Shown: piece after piece, positions 18,742-26,127 of the stretch
Position numbering within the stretch: position 1 is the stretch's first letter
Layout of the letters: the number at the start of each line of letters is the position of its first letter
Assembly: GCA_010202115.1 (NCBI GenBank)
Contig: CP047917.1
Location: forward strand, 1 to 64,000
Direction: 5' to 3'
Origin: Candidatus Saccharibacteria bacterium oral taxon 488
Lineage (GTDB): Bacteria > Patescibacteriota > Saccharimonadia > Saccharimonadales > Saccharimonadaceae
DNA length: 64,000 nucleotides
Notes under the pieces: model-generated
Databases searched by the model: none
Told to the model about the DNA's origin: nothing
What the model saw: the letters and a program-made list of their open reading frames with translations, nothing else
Program-made: the position numbers and the translations under genes

Positions 18742-18773
18742 AAGAGAAGCCCCGAATGACCTCTCTTTTGAAA
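18736..18773. terminator. 12-bp perfect inverted repeat, hairpin or operator
   Basis: TTTCAAAAGAGA (18736-18747) and TCTCTTTTGAAA (18762-18773) are perfect reverse complements with a 14-nt loop. It lies after the lipoprotein gene end (18810) and overlaps the -35 of the secretion operon. It could terminate the lipoprotein transcript, although the U-tract is poor, or act as a regulator site for the operon. Confidence 0.5.
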
Positions 18774-18809
18774 TGTTATTTATTGTGGTGATGCGGCCAT
18801 GTCTCTTAA

Positions 18810-19748
18810 TCAATCAAGAGTAGACTTAAGATCGCTAACCTCGTTATCAACGATTCGCCACAATCCATTGTCTATTACAACCCTCCAGGCCATACCAAGA
18901 ATTGTGCCGGTGGTTTCTGCTTCGGTAAAAATCTGGAGCCCTTCTGTTGGTAGTGCTTCGCCAGTCTTTGTATCCACAACGGGTTTGGCACTACAAAACC
19001 TTGGCTTAAGAATCGGAAACATATTTGAGCCGGGCACTTTATGTTTGTAGCCCAATTTTTCTTTCTCGTCTTTAGCCGCTAGAAGCGTCGCTATGGCCTT
19101 TTTGCCGTCGTACTCTGGGCCTGGTATCTTTCCATTGCGCAACATATCGTTCAGGACGGATATTCTTAACTCGGGATTGCCATAGATTGCCGCGGATGCT
19201 ACATATCTTGCAAAGTTAGGGTCCCACGGGCCAACATCAAAAGCCGCGACCACAGGAAGAAATAGCTTGCCCGCGACTTCTTCGGGGGAATCTGTTGGTG
19301 ATGCGGGTTTTCCGTAAAATTCACCAGGTTTAATCCCCGTTGATGGATTATATAAACTATTGTTTGGGTTATGTATGATTCCCCACGCCTCTGCAAGAAG
19401 AAGTTCTTCCCTACACGGTGACAAGCGCCCTTCGTTCGTAAGTCCAGCAAACTCTTTGGGGGTCATGTTTGCATACTTTTCTCTAACCTGCTTATATCTT
19501 TTTTCAGCCAAGTCTTTTGGATCAATAGTCTCAGACGGTGATGGTGAGGCGGATGGTGACTCTGATGGTGAGGCGCTCTGTGTAGAGTAATCTGGGGGAA
19601 CGGCTATTCGATCTCCTTTACCACAACCGGCAAGCAGCATAGCTGCTCCAGCTGCTCCGCCAACCAGTCCGGCCAACACTCCGCGACGAGATAAGTCTTT
19701 TGTTTCTAATGAACTACTTGGGTCATAGCTTTCACATGAACGTGCCAT
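18810..19748 (-). CDS. Putative Tat-exported lipoprotein
   Basis: This 312-aa protein has a twin-arginine-like signal (DLSRRGVLAGLVGG), a hydrophobic stretch, and a lipobox LLAGC giving an acylated Cys near residue 42. A Ser/Pro/Glu-rich spacer with SPSES-type repeats then leads to a domain of about 230 residues that I do not recognise. The C-terminal end (GMAWRVVIDNGLWRIVDNE) could be a small NTF2-like fold. AAAGGACT is a weak ribosome site for the ATG at 19748. It lies upstream of the secretion operon on the same strand, separated by an inverted repeat. A link to the apparatus is only positional. Confidence 0.8.
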   Translation of the reverse strand: MARSCESYDPSSSLETKDLSRRGVLAGLVGGAAGAAMLLAGCGKGDRIAVPPDYSTQSASPSESPSASPSPSETIDPKDLAEKRYKQVREKYANMTPKEFAGLTNEGRLSPCREELLLAEAWGIIHNPNNSLYNPSTGIKPGEFYGKPASPTDSPEEVAGKLFLPVVAAFDVGPWDPNFARYVASAAIYGNPELRISVLNDMLRNGKIPGPEYDGKKAIATLLAAKDEKEKLGYKHKVPGSNMFPILKPRFCSAKPVVDTKTGEALPTEGLQIFTEAETTGTILGMAWRVVIDNGLWRIVDNEVSDLKSTLD

Positions 19749-19890
19749 AACGCTTGGAGTCCTTTCTCTGGCCGGTGGCCAGTCATAGAGTAGTTTTAAT
19801 CCACCTCAGAGTAGATAAGTTAAACTCTGAATAGTATCATTGTAACACATTCTGTAAATTTAGCAATACCCTAACGGCAATAAAGTAAAT

Positions 19891-19922
19891 AAAAACAGCC
19901 CTTGCTCTACAAAGATGGGCTG
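19891..19922 (-). terminator. Intrinsic terminator after tRNA-Asp
   Basis: On the minus strand CAGCCC, a 15-nt loop and GGGCTG are followed by TTTTTATTT. It lies 27 nt downstream of the tRNA-Asp 3' end. Confidence 0.7.
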
Positions 19923-19948
19923 CTCGGGTAGTAACATTCTCATTCTGG

Positions 19949-20023
19949 CGCGCCCGACCGGATTCGAACCGGCGATCTCCTCCGTGACAGGGAGGCGTGA
20001 TAGGCCAACTTCACTACGGGCGC
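19949..20023 (-). tRNA. tRNA-Asp (GTC)
   Basis: A full cloverleaf can be drawn: acceptor GCGCCCG paired with CGGGCGC, anticodon stem CCTCC/GGAGG with loop CTGTCAC (anticodon GTC), and T arm GCCGG-TTCGAAT-CCGGT. The discriminator is G. CCA is not encoded. Confidence 0.95.
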
Positions 20024-20035
20024 ATAACTTTCCGT

Positions 20036-20064
20036 ATGATAGCAAACTTTTATGGCTTTTTCAA
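20036..20064 (-). promoter_or_regulatory. Promoter of tRNA-Asp
   Basis: TTGAAA (20064-20059), a 17-bp spacer ending TGC, and TATCAT (20041-20036) on the minus strand, 12 nt before the mature tRNA 5' end. Confidence 0.75.
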
Positions 20065-20072
20065 GAAATCGT

Positions 20073-20101
20073 TTGCATTTTTCCTGCCACTATTTTACAA
20101 T
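20073..20101 (+). promoter_or_regulatory. Promoter of the VirB2-like array
   Basis: TTGCAT (20073-20078), a 17-bp spacer, TACAAT (20096-20101), and 19 nt to the first ATG at 20121. It is divergent from the tRNA-Asp promoter, with 8 bp between the two -35 hexamers. Confidence 0.65.
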
Positions 20102-20120
20102 TTAGGGTAAGAGATCCGTT

Positions 20121-20498
20121 ATGACAAAAAGAAATATTTTCATCACCGCTATCTTTCTCGCAACCATTATCTGCGGCGTCGTGCTGTCTGGTATGCCTGC
20201 GTTCGCTGATACTGAATGCGGCGGCGCAAAGACCTCGATCATTAATTGTAGCGGTGCGACTGGTGATGCTGCTATTCTCGGTATCATCAAAATGGTTATC
20301 CAGATCATGACTGCTGGTATCGGTATCTTGGCGGTCGGTACGGTGATATATGGCGGTATTCTCTACTCTGCGTCTGGCGGTAGCCCAGACAATATCAAAA
20401 AGGCCAAAGAGCTCTGGGTCAACACCGCCATCGGCCTCATCATATTCGCGTTTTTTGTGGCTATCACTAACTTCCTGATCCCGGGAGGGGTGTTCTGA
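20121..20498 (+). CDS. VirB2/TrbC-like pilin 1
   Basis: This 125-aa protein has a signal peptide (probable cleavage MPAFA before DTECGG), a short Cys-containing exposed segment, and two hydrophobic helices separated by a small polar loop. That is the architecture of VirB2/TrbC major pilins. The loop motif GGILYSASGGSPDNIKKAKE matches the loop shared by its neighbours. It is the first of six tandem genes and its stop overlaps the next start as TGATG. Two Cys in the mature N-terminus could form a disulfide. Assignment is by architecture and mutual similarity. Confidence 0.85.
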   Translation: MTKRNIFITAIFLATIICGVVLSGMPAFADTECGGAKTSIINCSGATGDAAILGIIKMVIQIMTAGIGILAVGTVIYGGILYSASGGSPDNIKKAKELWVNTAIGLIIFAFFVAITNFLIPGGVF

Positions 20499-20956
20499 TG
20501 AAGCATATTGTGATCGCGCTGGGGCTGATGATCGCAGGGTCGCTGATGTTGTCGGTGGTTCAGGCAACGCCGGCCAGCGCGGCCTGTGGCGGCAACATCT
20601 TGACGCTCAAGCCGTGGTACGACGGGCTGACCAAGTCGGATTGTAATCTCAAGGCGATCGTCGACAATAACGATAAGCGCGCCCAAAACGACCCGGGTAA
20701 TTACGCCACGCTCAACGGCTTTATCTGGCGGGCGATATTGAATGTTGTCGAGGATCTGTTGCAGCTGGCGGGCTTTGTGACGGTCGGCTTTGTGATATAC
20801 GGCGGCTTTTTGTACTTGACGAGCAATGGCGAGCCGGGACAGATGGCCAATGGCATGAAGACGGTGATTAATGCGGCGATCGGCCTAGTGATTGCTATTG
20901 CCTCGGTGGCGCTGGTGAATGTCGTGGCTGACGGATTGGGGTTGCCGCGATCATGA
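20498..20956 (+). CDS. VirB2/TrbC-like pilin 2
   Basis: At 152 aa this is the longest of the array. A signal peptide (cleavage near ATPASA) leads to an extended exposed segment of about 55 residues with two Cys, and then the two-helix pilin core (VIYGGFLYLTSNGEPGQ in the loop). Its start overlaps the upstream stop by one base and GGGAGGGG is a strong ribosome site. The longer exposed part distinguishes it from the others and may make it a tip or minor subunit; that is speculative. Confidence 0.82.
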   Translation: MKHIVIALGLMIAGSLMLSVVQATPASAACGGNILTLKPWYDGLTKSDCNLKAIVDNNDKRAQNDPGNYATLNGFIWRAILNVVEDLLQLAGFVTVGFVIYGGFLYLTSNGEPGQMANGMKTVINAAIGLVIAIASVALVNVVADGLGLPRS

Positions 20957-21252
20957 TGCGATTCGTAGCCGGTGTATTGGGGTCGCCAGATTCGCTGGGC
21001 ATTCCGACGAACAGTGCTTCAGCGGATGCACTGGGTAACATTCTCAATACGGTGTATTTCTTTGCCGGGGCGATCGCGATTTTGATGTTGGTGCTGGCCG
21101 GTATCAATTACGCCAATTCGGGCGGCGACACTAACAAGCTTACCAAGGCGAAAAATACCATCCTCGGTACCGTTATCGGCATCATTATCATCCTCTCCGC
21201 ATTTCTCATAACTAACTTTGTCATTAGTGGCATGAAAGGATCGGCAATATGA
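20953..21252 (+). CDS. VirB2/TrbC-like pilin 3 (no signal peptide)
   Basis: This 99-aa protein has two hydrophobic helices with the loop GINYANSGGDTNKLTKAKNT, clearly of the same family. There is no cleavable signal peptide; the N-terminus (MMRFVAGVLGSPDSLGIPTN) is short and polar. It overlaps both neighbours by 4 bp (ATGA), so its dose is tied to theirs. It may insert directly as a membrane subunit. Confidence 0.82.
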   Translation: MMRFVAGVLGSPDSLGIPTNSASADALGNILNTVYFFAGAIAILMLVLAGINYANSGGDTNKLTKAKNTILGTVIGIIIILSAFLITNFVISGMKGSAI

Positions 21253-21614
21253 AAAAACTCGTAGTCATTATCGGTGTGATAGCGGCGCTCGTTGCCCCAC
21301 TAGTGGTGGCATCAAGTGTATCCGCCCAGAGCGTCGACATTTACGGCGCCTGCTCGGGCTCCAGTGGTGAAGTCTGTAAAAACCGTGGCGCAACGGTGCA
21401 GCCACTGTTCAAGAACCTCATCAATGCTATCTTGCTCATCCTCGGTGCCATCTCTGTCATCATGATCATCATCGGTGGCTTTCAGTATGTAACCTCGGCC
21501 GGCGACTCTAACAAGGTCAAAACCGCCAAATCGACCATTATGTACGCGGTGATCGGTGTCGCCGTCGCGCTTCTATCGTATGCTATCGTTGACTTTGTGT
21601 TTGGCAAAATATAA
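21249..21614 (+). CDS. VirB2/TrbC-like pilin 4
   Basis: This 121-aa protein has a signal peptide (cleavage near SSVSAQ), a short exposed segment with two Cys (CSGSSGEVCKN), then two helices flanking the loop GGFQYVTSAGDSNKVKTAKS and the shared TIMYAVIG motif. It overlaps the upstream gene in ATGA. It is highly similar to copies 5 and 6 in the core. Confidence 0.85.
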   Translation: MKKLVVIIGVIAALVAPLVVASSVSAQSVDIYGACSGSSGEVCKNRGATVQPLFKNLINAILLILGAISVIMIIIGGFQYVTSAGDSNKVKTAKSTIMYAVIGVAVALLSYAIVDFVFGKI

Positions 21615-21631
21615 GAAAAAAGGAGAAATGT

Positions 21632-22006
21632 ATGAAACGATATAGAAAAACCCTCGTAGCCGCCGTTTTGTCAGTAGCGGTTGCTGCCGTGGCCGTCGTA
21701 ATGCCGATCACCCTGCCGTCCGCATCGGCCCAGTTTCAGAGCGGTTTGGATGCAGCTCGAACACAGGAGATGAGCACGAAACCTATCGGTACCACCATTG
21801 GCGAGGTGGTTAATATCTTTCTTTACTTTGTCGGTGCGGTGGCGGTTATCGTTGTGATCTGGGGCGGTTTTCAGTACATTACCTCGTCAGGCGATAGCCA
21901 GAAAGCGACCACTGCCAAAAACACCATCATGTACGCGGTGATCGGTATCGTTGTGGTGGTCATGTCGTATGCTATTGTTAACTGGGTCTTTGGCTTGTTT
22001 AAGTAG
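21632..22006 (+). CDS. VirB2/TrbC-like pilin 5
   Basis: This 124-aa protein has a signal peptide (cleavage near LPSASA) and a mature N-terminus without Cys. Two helices flank GGFQYITSSGDSQKATTAKN, followed by TIMYAVIG. AAAGGAG precedes the ATG. With copies 4, 6 and 7 it forms the most conserved subset of the array, probably from recent tandem duplication. Confidence 0.85.
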   Translation: MKRYRKTLVAAVLSVAVAAVAVVMPITLPSASAQFQSGLDAARTQEMSTKPIGTTIGEVVNIFLYFVGAVAVIVVIWGGFQYITSSGDSQKATTAKNTIMYAVIGIVVVVMSYAIVNWVFGLFK

Positions 22007-22064
22007 CTAAATGATGATAGAATAACAGCTGAAACTATATTAACTGGTAAACAAGGAATCAAGA

Positions 22065-22445
22065 ATGAACAAATTAAAACTCATCGTTGTTGGTATTGTG
22101 GCTACGCTAGCGTTGGCGTTCGCGACAGTACCAGTGGCCCAGGCACAATACAACCTGGACAAGGGCATCAGCGACTCAAAGGGTGATCGGGTTGCCGAGA
22201 AGGTTGACGATCCACAGCAACTAGTCAAGGGTATTGTCAACGGTATTCTCTACTTCGTCGGTATCTTGTCGGTGATTATGCTCATCTGGGGTGGTATTCT
22301 TTACACGACATCATCTGGTGACTCGAATAAGGTGACTACTGCTAAAAATACCATCATGTACGCGGTGATTGGTCTGGTGGTGGCGATCTTTGCTTATGCG
22401 ATTGTTAACTTTGTTCTCACAACGTCGCGCGGTGTAAGTTCATAA
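22065..22445 (+). CDS. VirB2/TrbC-like pilin 6
   Basis: This 126-aa protein has a signal peptide (cleavage near VPVAQA). Its mature start YNLDKGISDSKGDRV resembles that of the unlinked copy 7 (GVTRGINDARGDGV). The loop is GGILYTTSSGDSNKVTTAKN with TIMYAVIG following. It ends the array and a terminator hairpin follows 26 nt later. Confidence 0.85.
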   Translation: MNKLKLIVVGIVATLALAFATVPVAQAQYNLDKGISDSKGDRVAEKVDDPQQLVKGIVNGILYFVGILSVIMLIWGGILYTTSSGDSNKVTTAKNTIMYAVIGLVVAIFAYAIVNFVLTTSRGVSS

Positions 22446-22470
22446 GACCGCGTCCTGTCTATGACAAATT

Positions 22471-22500
22471 CACCCTCGTTTATGGCGAGGGTGTTTTATT
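22471..22500 (+). terminator. Intrinsic terminator of the pilin array
   Basis: CACCCTCG (22471-22478), a 7-nt loop, CGAGGGTG (22486-22493), then TTTTATT. It separates the array from the convergent hsp20 gene. Confidence 0.8.
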
Positions 22501-22552
22501 CTGGTTGTCTGGCGGCGTCAAACACTATGACGTCAACGGGTCTGGCGAAGGA

Positions 22553-23041
22553 CTACAAGACTTGGATCTTCTTGGCACGTTCTTGTTTAATTTTCTCAAA
22601 AGTGATGGTGAGCACGCCGTCTTTGAGTTCGGCCTTGACGCCTTCTTCGTTGACCGCGACGGGCAGCGCCAGGGTACGGCTAAATTCGCCCCAGTAGCAT
22701 TCTTGGATATGCCAGTTCTTGACATCGGTCTCGTCGCCGCTTGATAGGGTGCCGCTGATCGTGAGGATGCCGTCCGAGATGCTGACATCTAGGTCGTTAC
22801 GATCAACACCAGCCGTCCGGGCTTTGATAATAAGTTCGGTTTCTGATTCAAACACATCGACTGCCAGCTGCCCCATCAAATCATCTGCTTCGTCCTCCCA
22901 ATCATCATCAGGGGTGGGCGCTGCGGTAGCCGGTGCTGCTGCGGGTGCGGCTGGTTGCGGCGCGTCATTAGCCAGATCATCATTCAAGAAAGCTGCAGTT
23001 AGCTCATCCTCAATTAACAAATCGTCGTTTTTGCGTGCCAT
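22553..23041 (-). CDS. Small heat shock protein, Hsp20/alpha-crystallin family
   Basis: This 162-aa holdase has an acidic N-terminal arm containing an Ala/Pro-rich stretch (about residues 28-47). The alpha-crystallin domain covers about 58-150 (ELIIKARTAGVDRNDLDVSI, FSRTLALPVAVNEEGVKAEL, DGVLTITF). The C-terminal tail KKIQVL stands in for the I-x-I/V motif used in oligomer assembly. GGAGG lies just before the ATG and a -10 lies further upstream, so this gene has a normal leader. No CIRCE element was found near it, unlike groES. Confidence 0.92.
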   Translation of the reverse strand: MARKNDDLLIEDELTAAFLNDDLANDAPQPAAPAAAPATAAPTPDDDWEDEADDLMGQLAVDVFESETELIIKARTAGVDRNDLDVSISDGILTISGTLSSGDETDVKNWHIQECYWGEFSRTLALPVAVNEEGVKAELKDGVLTITFEKIKQERAKKIQVL

Positions 23042-23136
23042 GTTTCCTCCGCCTTTATAGGCTGATTGACAATATCATCTATTAGTATAACGGTTATGTG
23101 CGCTATAATCAAGAGTGAAAGGCGAAAAAGCGAAAA

Positions 23137-23901
23137 ATGCCTATTGATACGCTATTATCATATATCGCGCCACATTATTGTTATGGTTGTGGTGCGACTG
23201 GCTCGCTTTTGTGTCGGTCGTGTCTTGAGGCGGAGAAGCGGCATCATTGTCAGGTCTGCGTTATTTGTGGACAGCCGTGCGCTAATGGCAATGCCTGTCG
23301 GCGACATGCCCTGCCCTACGGGGCGCTAGACTGTGTGCTGTGGCGGCGAGGTGCGGTGGCGCGGCTGATTGATGATTATAAGTTTCACCGCGTACGTGCC
23401 GCCAGTGGGGTGTTGACTAGGCTCCTAGACGAATTGCTTCCAGAATACGAGGTCTCGACGGTGGTTGTGCCGGTGCCGACGGCCCCTGCCAATATTCGTA
23501 AGCGCGGTTATGATCACATGTTGCTGATCGCTCGGCAGTTTGCTCGGCGGCGGGGATTGAGAGTCGAGCGACCCTTGGTCAGACAGACGAATGTGACGCA
23601 GCATTATGCTCGCTCGGCGGCTGAGCGTCGAAAGCAGGCGCAGCAGTTTTTCCGCGCGCGTGGCGTTCGGGCCGATGTTCCCTATCTGATCTTGGATGAT
23701 ATTTTCACCACTGGCTCAACGATTGCAGCGGCGGCCCAAACGCTACAAGCGGCTGGCGCGCGGGACATTCGCGTGGGGATTGTCGCTCGCCAGGGGAACG
23801 ACAAAAAGGCCACTACAAACGACAAATCGAACCCTAGTCGTGATGATACGAACCGCCTCGAGCGATCTCCTGGGCGCGGTACAGCTGCTCGGCGAGAATG
23901 A
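23137..23901 (+). CDS. comF: ComF family phosphoribosyltransferase-like protein
   Basis: ComF-family proteins support DNA uptake. This 254-aa member shows an N-terminal zinc ribbon with CxxC pairs (CYGCG, CRSC, CVICG) and a C-terminal type I phosphoribosyltransferase fold with the PRPP-binding motif LILDDIFTTGST near residue 190. The last 30 or so residues are polar and are read from DNA that also encodes the convergent rlmH C-terminus (68-bp overlap). Competence fits a reduced-genome bacterium that must import nucleic acid. ComEA/ComEC are not in this window. Confidence 0.9.
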   Translation: MPIDTLLSYIAPHYCYGCGATGSLLCRSCLEAEKRHHCQVCVICGQPCANGNACRRHALPYGALDCVLWRRGAVARLIDDYKFHRVRAASGVLTRLLDELLPEYEVSTVVVPVPTAPANIRKRGYDHMLLIARQFARRRGLRVERPLVRQTNVTQHYARSAAERRKQAQQFFRARGVRADVPYLILDDIFTTGSTIAAAAQTLQAAGARDIRVGIVARQGNDKKATTNDKSNPSRDDTNRLERSPGRGTAARRE

Positions 23902-24286
23902 GCCGTACCAACTGGTGCGGAAACACCAGGCGTGATAGCGACCAAACGATGTCGGCTCGCCGGTGAAGCGTCTCGGTAACGCCATACGCCCCGCCAATGA
24001 TGATGACGATGTGCTGATCGGTATGGTCAAGGATGAGCCGCGATAGTTCTGGCGAGTTCAGGTTGCGGCCACGTTCATCGAGGAGGATGACGAAGTCGTG
24101 CGGCCTGAGACGAGATATCAGGCGCTCTGACTCGTCCTGGCGCGCTCTGTCGCCGATTTGGCCGGAATGTGGGATGATGATCATTTCTGCGGCGAATGGC
24201 GCTCTAAGGCGCCCTAAAAAGCGCTTAATGCCTGGCTCTACCCAGGGCTCGTGCCGCTTGCCGATGGTGAGAATAGTAATTTTCAC
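23834..24286 (-). CDS. rlmH: 23S rRNA (pseudouridine-1915-N3)-methyltransferase RlmH
   Basis: RlmH methylates pseudouridine 1915 in helix 69 of 23S rRNA using SAM. The 150-aa length is typical. It has the SPOUT knot motif IIIGGAYGV near residue 97, LSRLVFPHQLVRLILAEQLYRA, and the diagnostic C-terminal GGSYHHD. The start overlaps the stop of the upstream SGNH hydrolase gene (ATGA). Its 3' end overlaps comF by 68 bp on the opposite strand. It probably belongs to a unit that begins with three tRNA genes. Confidence 0.95.
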   Translation of the reverse strand: MKITILTIGKRHEPWVEPGIKRFLGRLRAPFAAEMIIIPHSGQIGDRARQDESERLISRLRPHDFVILLDERGRNLNSPELSRLILDHTDQHIVIIIGGAYGVTETLHRRADIVWSLSRLVFPHQLVRLILAEQLYRAQEIARGGSYHHD

Positions 24287-25155
24287 GTGCGGGCTTTCGG
24301 TGGGGCGTTATTATCATGCAAGATAGCTTCGGCGGTTGCCTTGGCGATTTGGTGGTGGACATGGGTGGTCGGATGGCCCACGTCGTCACCTCCAGTTACC
24401 ACACCAAGACCAAACGTGGCGCAAGCATCGACGTTCTTTGGCGGCTCGACCAAGGTGATGCGCGGTTCGCGCATGCTGGCGACAACGTCGCGGATAGCTT
24501 GATTGACCGTCTCGATAAAGCTGGCGACAAAGTGATTGGTATCGTTATTGATAATCGTTGGACAGATATCGCGTGGCTGGATGGGCGTGGTATAGAGGTT
24601 GATGTATAGCTGGGCGTTGGGAGCATGTTCAAGGATGGCGCGGTAGGCTTGCTCGAGCGACTGACGATATTCGTCTGAGTACAGTCGGCGAAAGACATCG
24701 ATATACATCTCGCTGCGCGTACCACACCGTTCGTGCAAACAGGCGTCGAACACTACGTTGAGGTCAATCATGTTGGCGCCAAGCGTCAGTGTAACAATAT
24801 CAGTTTCGGGGCTAAGGGCGTTGATTTGCGGTGGCTGGTCGTCAAACTGCTGGTTAGAGATATGCTCTGGCCCGGCGCCACGGCAGGCTACGAGGGTAAT
24901 GTTACCCGGGGGAATGCCAAACGCTTCGAGTTGCCGCGCATAAGCTTCTGGTGAGCGCCGGCACTCTGTTGTTGTGTCGTCGTAATTCCCTAGCCCTGCC
25001 CCGCTGGCGACTGAATCGCCCATGCCAACGACGTAAGTGTGCTTTGCTTGCTCGGGCGAGATGCTCGGGTGGCTGGACGCTGATAGCGCTAATGAAGCGA
25101 GGGCCGCTATCGTAGCGACCCCCCGTTTGGCTAATGTTTCTAATCTTTCTCCCAT
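24283..25155 (-). CDS. Secreted SGNH/GDSL hydrolase
   Basis: This 290-aa esterase-like protein has a signal peptide (about residues 1-30). SGNH blocks are visible: GMGDSVASGAG (nucleophile Ser), TLTLGANMIDL (block III Asn), and DDVGHPTTH near the C-terminus (Asp/His). The ATG at 25155 is chosen because the longer open frame (to 25353) only reads through two tRNA genes. The start lies 11 nt after the tRNA-Ser CCA end with no ribosome site, so tRNA maturation would leave an almost leaderless mRNA. The substrate is unknown; acyl groups on surface polymers are plausible. Confidence 0.88.
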   Translation of the reverse strand: MGERLETLAKRGVATIAALASLALSASSHPSISPEQAKHTYVVGMGDSVASGAGLGNYDDTTTECRRSPEAYARQLEAFGIPPGNITLVACRGAGPEHISNQQFDDQPPQINALSPETDIVTLTLGANMIDLNVVFDACLHERCGTRSEMYIDVFRRLYSDEYRQSLEQAYRAILEHAPNAQLYINLYTTPIQPRDICPTIINNDTNHFVASFIETVNQAIRDVVASMREPRITLVEPPKNVDACATFGLGVVTGGDDVGHPTTHVHHQIAKATAEAILHDNNAPPKART

Positions 25156-25166
25156 GATATCGTGTC

Positions 25167-25256
25167 TGGCGGAAGGGGAGGGATTCGAACCCTCGGTACG
25201 TGTTAGCGCACGCCGGTTTTCAAGACCGGTACCTTCAACCACTCGGTCACCCTTCC
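25167..25256 (-). tRNA. tRNA-Ser (TGA)
   Basis: A class II tRNA with acceptor GGAAGGG/CCCTTCC, anticodon loop containing TGA, a long variable arm, T loop TTCGAAT and encoded CCA. Confidence 0.95.
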
Positions 25257-25279
25257 AATTAATCGTAGCGACTGGATTC

Positions 25280-25367
25280 TGGCGGAGAGAGAGGGATTCG
25301 AACCCTCGATGGGTTGCCCCATACCGCTTTTCGAGAGCGGCCAGTTCAACCACTCCTGCACCTCTCC
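25280..25367 (-). tRNA. tRNA-Ser (CGA)
   Basis: A class II tRNA with acceptor GGAGAGG, anticodon CGA in loop CTCGAAA, a long variable arm, T loop TTCGAAT and encoded CCA. It is 23 nt upstream of tRNA-Ser(TGA) on the same strand. Confidence 0.95.
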
Positions 25368-25379
25368 ATAAAGCTAATG

Positions 25380-25456
25380 TGGTACACCCGGCACGATTCG
25401 AACGTACGACCTTTGGCTCCGCAAGCCAACGCTCTATCCAGCTGAGCTACGGGTGC
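25380..25456 (-). tRNA. tRNA-Arg (GCG)
   Basis: A 77-nt cloverleaf: acceptor GCACCCG paired with CGGGTGT, anticodon stem TTGGC/GCCAA with loop TTGCGGA (anticodon GCG), T loop TTCGAAT, encoded CCA. G34 instead of the usual A34 (ACG) is uncommon for a bacterial tRNA-Arg. Confidence 0.92.
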
Positions 25457-25483
25457 ATACAGCCTTTCAGACAAGTCCGATTG

Positions 25484-25512
25484 GCTATAACAAAAATATA
25501 AAGAACTTTCAA
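25484..25512 (-). promoter_or_regulatory. Promoter of tRNA-Arg-Ser-Ser-SGNH-rlmH unit
   Basis: TTGAAA (25512-25507), a 17-bp spacer ending TGT, and TATAGC (25489-25484) on the minus strand, 27 nt before the tRNA-Arg 5' end. No other promoter was seen before rlmH. Confidence 0.65.
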
Positions 25513-25565
25513 TGCCAGCGGCAATGAACTTTTGTATTCTAGCACACCTGTTAGCTCGGGGCAAG

Positions 25566-26096
25566 CTATAGCCTGATGATCCGAATGAGCTTCTCCAGCG
25601 CATCTGGTGCGATCTCCTGCATTGGCAGCCGCGCCCCCAGCATGTCGACAATGGCCTCGCCTTCGGCTTCAGAAAAATAGATGGTCAGCGCTGGCGAGAA
25701 CCGCTTGACCGGCAGTAACACTGCCGAGTGCTGATCGCCGTCTTGACCCAGCCCAAAGGCTCGAAACTCACTAAAATCATACAAGCGGTCGGCGACGTAA
25801 ACCCCCTTGGGGCTGATGGCGTAATTAACCATCACCGATGGTCGCGACCGCAGCAATATGAGTGCCACCGCCATAATCGGCAGCAAAATCGCGAATGTCC
25901 AGCTATTAAAAACAAAGATTGCCAGCGCCATCAGGGCAAGCACTACGAAACCAACAGCGACATACCAGCCAGTCGTGCGGTGAGCCTGTACGCCCTCGGG
26001 GGCCTGCCAGGCGATGGGCTGCGATAAGTCAGTCACCGGCTGGGCCGCGTCTTGCTGGGTGTTTTCAGTGTCGGTTACGTGTGGCTGCTCTTCCAT
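25566..26096 (-). CDS. Two-span membrane protein with small C-terminal domain
   Basis: This 176-aa protein is not recognised by name. An acidic, Gln/Thr-rich N-terminus (about residues 1-45) precedes two adjacent membrane helices (about 46-85). A soluble domain of about 85 residues follows (MVNYAISPKGVYVADRLYDF), which could be PH-like. The ATG at 26096 is preferred over a start at 26159 because TATACT preceded by TGG ends 6 nt before it, the leaderless pattern seen elsewhere here. It ends 54 nt before the tRNA-Arg promoter. Confidence 0.8.
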   Translation of the reverse strand: MEEQPHVTDTENTQQDAAQPVTDLSQPIAWQAPEGVQAHRTTGWYVAVGFVVLALMALAIFVFNSWTFAILLPIMAVALILLRSRPSVMVNYAISPKGVYVADRLYDFSEFRAFGLGQDGDQHSAVLLPVKRFSPALTIYFSEAEGEAIVDMLGARLPMQEIAPDALEKLIRIIRL

Positions 26097-26102
26097 ATAT
26101 CT

Positions 26103-26108
26103 AGTATA
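26103..26108 (-). promoter_or_regulatory. Extended -10 element, leaderless-type
   Basis: TGGTATACT on the minus strand ends 6 nt before the ATG at 26096. It lies just after the stop of pilin 7 (26128). Confidence 0.5.
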
Positions 26109-26127
26109 CCATGAGCGGTATGATCTG

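Noticed and set aside
25156..25353. N-terminal extension of the SGNH hydrolase frame
   Set aside because: The extra 66 codons only read through two tRNA-Ser genes; the real protein starts with a signal peptide at 25155.
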